From Gammaproteobacteria bacterium (GTDB lineage: Bacteria; Pseudomonadota; Gammaproteobacteria; Ga0077536), in assembly GCA_019747795.1 (NCBI GenBank), contig JAIEQK010000330.1:1-39911 (forward strand): a stretch of DNA of 39,911 nt, given 5' to 3'. This document shows positions 38,926-39,911 of this stretch, one piece after another. Below the pieces are notes generated by a model that was given only the letters and a program-made list of their open reading frames with translations, did no database searches and was not told the origin of the DNA. A program made the position numbers and the translations under genes. How positions within the stretch are numbered: the stretch's first letter is position 1; each line of letters opens with the position of its first letter.

Positions 38926-39911
38926 ATGAGCCTCTTGATGGACGCGCTCAGGCGCGCCGAGGCCGACAAGAAGGCGCAGGAAGAGCGTGCCGCGCAGGCG
39001 AGCCTCGACGGTGGCGCGATCACGCGCATCTCGCCGTTCGCCAAGTCCGAAGACGACACCGTGCAGATCGACGGTCTCGCGCTGCAGGCCGCCGCCGCCG
39101 CCCATGACGAGCGCCACGAGCCTGCGCTCGAACTGGAGGAGCACCTCGCGCCGCCGCCCGCGGCCGACTTCAGCCTCGCGCCCCTGGAACTGGAGGAAGG
39201 GCCCTACGCGCCCGAGGCCTTCGCCGTCGAGGCTCCCAGCCGCGTCAGCACGGGCTACACCACGCATGCCGGTCGCATCGAGCGACGCGAAGATACCGGC
39301 ACGCTGCCCTCGGCACGGGGCATGCGCCACGACGTCGACGACTATCTCGATCGCTCGCATTCCATGGAGGTGCCGCGCGTGCCGTCGCGCAGCAACGACG
39401 GTACGCTGGACGACGTCGCCGCGCACACCGTGGCCAGCGCGCAGACCGTGTTCCGCGCGAGCGATCGGCCGAGTCGCGGACGCGTGGTGACGATCGCGGC
39501 GAGCATCGCCGTGTGCGTGGTGCTGGCCATCGTCGGCGTCGGCGTCTACTACGCGAGTCTCGCGCCGCGACCGCGGCCGGTGCCTTCCCCCGGCGTCGCG
39601 CGCGACGTGGAGAAGCCGCGCGAACCACCGTCCGCCTTTGCCGCCGATGGCGGGCTCGCGCGGGTTGATACCACCCCGCCGCCCGAGTCCGCGCCCGTCC
39701 CGCCGGCGGTCGGTGAACTCGCCGTCCCCGCCACACCGACGATCGCGCAGGCCGAAGAGCCCGCGGCGTCCCCAGTGAGCCCGGAACAGGCCGCGCCGCC
39801 CGTCGCCCCGCCTGCGCCGCCGGTCACCACCCCGCCCGTGGCGCGTCCGCGTCCGGCCATGGCGCGCCCGTCCATCCACGATGAAGAACTCGGCAACGGC
39901 CAGGTGCGTAT
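38926..39911 (+). CDS. Bitopic membrane protein of the MSHA/type II secretion neighbourhood, cut by window end
   Basis: The frame is open from the ATG at 38926 to the window edge; 328 codons are visible. The opening MSLLMDALRRAEADKKAQ is a common start of proteins found beside MshL or GspD secretins (GspB/MshN-like). A charged, disordered cytoplasmic region with acidic/proline patches extends to about residue 186, a single transmembrane helix spans about 187-209 (VVTIAASIAVCVVLAIVGVGVYY), and a proline/alanine-rich stretch follows. A C-terminal domain such as TPR repeats, if present, lies outside. Directly downstream of mshL (84 bases), so probably in the same unit. Confidence 0.8.
   Translation, partial: MSLLMDALRRAEADKKAQEERAAQASLDGGAITRISPFAKSEDDTVQIDGLALQAAAAAHDERHEPALELEEHLAPPPAADFSLAPLELEEGPYAPEAFAVEAPSRVSTGYTTHAGRIERREDTGTLPSARGMRHDVDDYLDRSHSMEVPRVPSRSNDGTLDDVAAHTVASAQTVFRASDRPSRGRVVTIAASIAVCVVLAIVGVGVYYASLAPRPRPVPSPGVARDVEKPREPPSAFAADGGLARVDTTPPPESAPVPPAVGELAVPATPTIAQAEEPAASPVSPEQAAPPVAPPAPPVTTPPVARPRPAMARPSIHDEELGNGQVR

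Overview
The window is strongly GC-rich and tightly packed. It reads as part of a gammaproteobacterial chromosome. The supporting evidence is a pepP-ubiH-ubiI block next to ygfB, a TIGR02449 gene-zapA-6S RNA block, an MSHA-type pilus/secretion locus, and a tkt-gap-pgk-pyk glycolysis/pentose phosphate operon. I cannot name a genus. No tRNA, rRNA, CRISPR array, transposase or phage gene was seen.

Layout. 1-774: the C-terminal end of an outer-membrane beta-barrel (TonB-dependent receptor type). 831-2840: two tandem paralogous secreted proteins of unknown family. About 2874-3344: a 98-bp tandem repeat array between convergent genes. 3365-6186, minus strand: a crotonase-family enzyme and a chemoreceptor. 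6302-11326, minus strand: an EthD-domain protein; a three-gene lipid cassette (CDP-alcohol phosphatidyltransferase, endonuclease/exonuclease/phosphatase enzyme, CarS-like CTP transferase); a DUF1854 protein; and an ABC exporter with a zinc ribbon. The last two are of the kind found beside cyanophycin genes. 11445-16263, plus strand: two cyanophycin synthetases, the first with a degenerate ligase P-loop and the second intact. 16283-19306, minus: a large hybrid histidine kinase convergent with cphA. 19421-20218, minus: 6S RNA, zapA and a short coiled-coil gene, with a near-consensus promoter at 20259-20288.

20452-26034, plus strand: ygfB, pepP, two ubiquinone hydroxylases, purC and a small cupin, most of them overlapping or nearly so. 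26030-29010: copies of a short inverted-repeat element around an MFS transporter and pyruvate kinase; the repeat ends supply the stop codons of three genes. 27466-33328, minus: transketolase, GAPDH, phosphoglycerate kinase and pyruvate kinase, in that transcription order. 33619 to the end, plus strand: metF, a sigma-54-type response regulator, an ExeA/MshM-like ATPase, the secretin MshL and the start of a membrane protein cut by the window edge.

How the parts work together. The cyanophycin locus is the most distinctive region: polymer synthesis on one strand, and on the other a transporter plus DUF1854 partner of unknown role, followed in the same direction by a lipid-headgroup cassette. The carbon genes form a conventional operon. 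The right end is an envelope machine (ATPase, secretin, membrane protein) behind a regulator of the bacterial enhancer-binding class. The least explained items are the paralogous secreted pair, the CarS/EEP/phosphatidyltransferase cassette, and the DUF1854 and ABC proteins.
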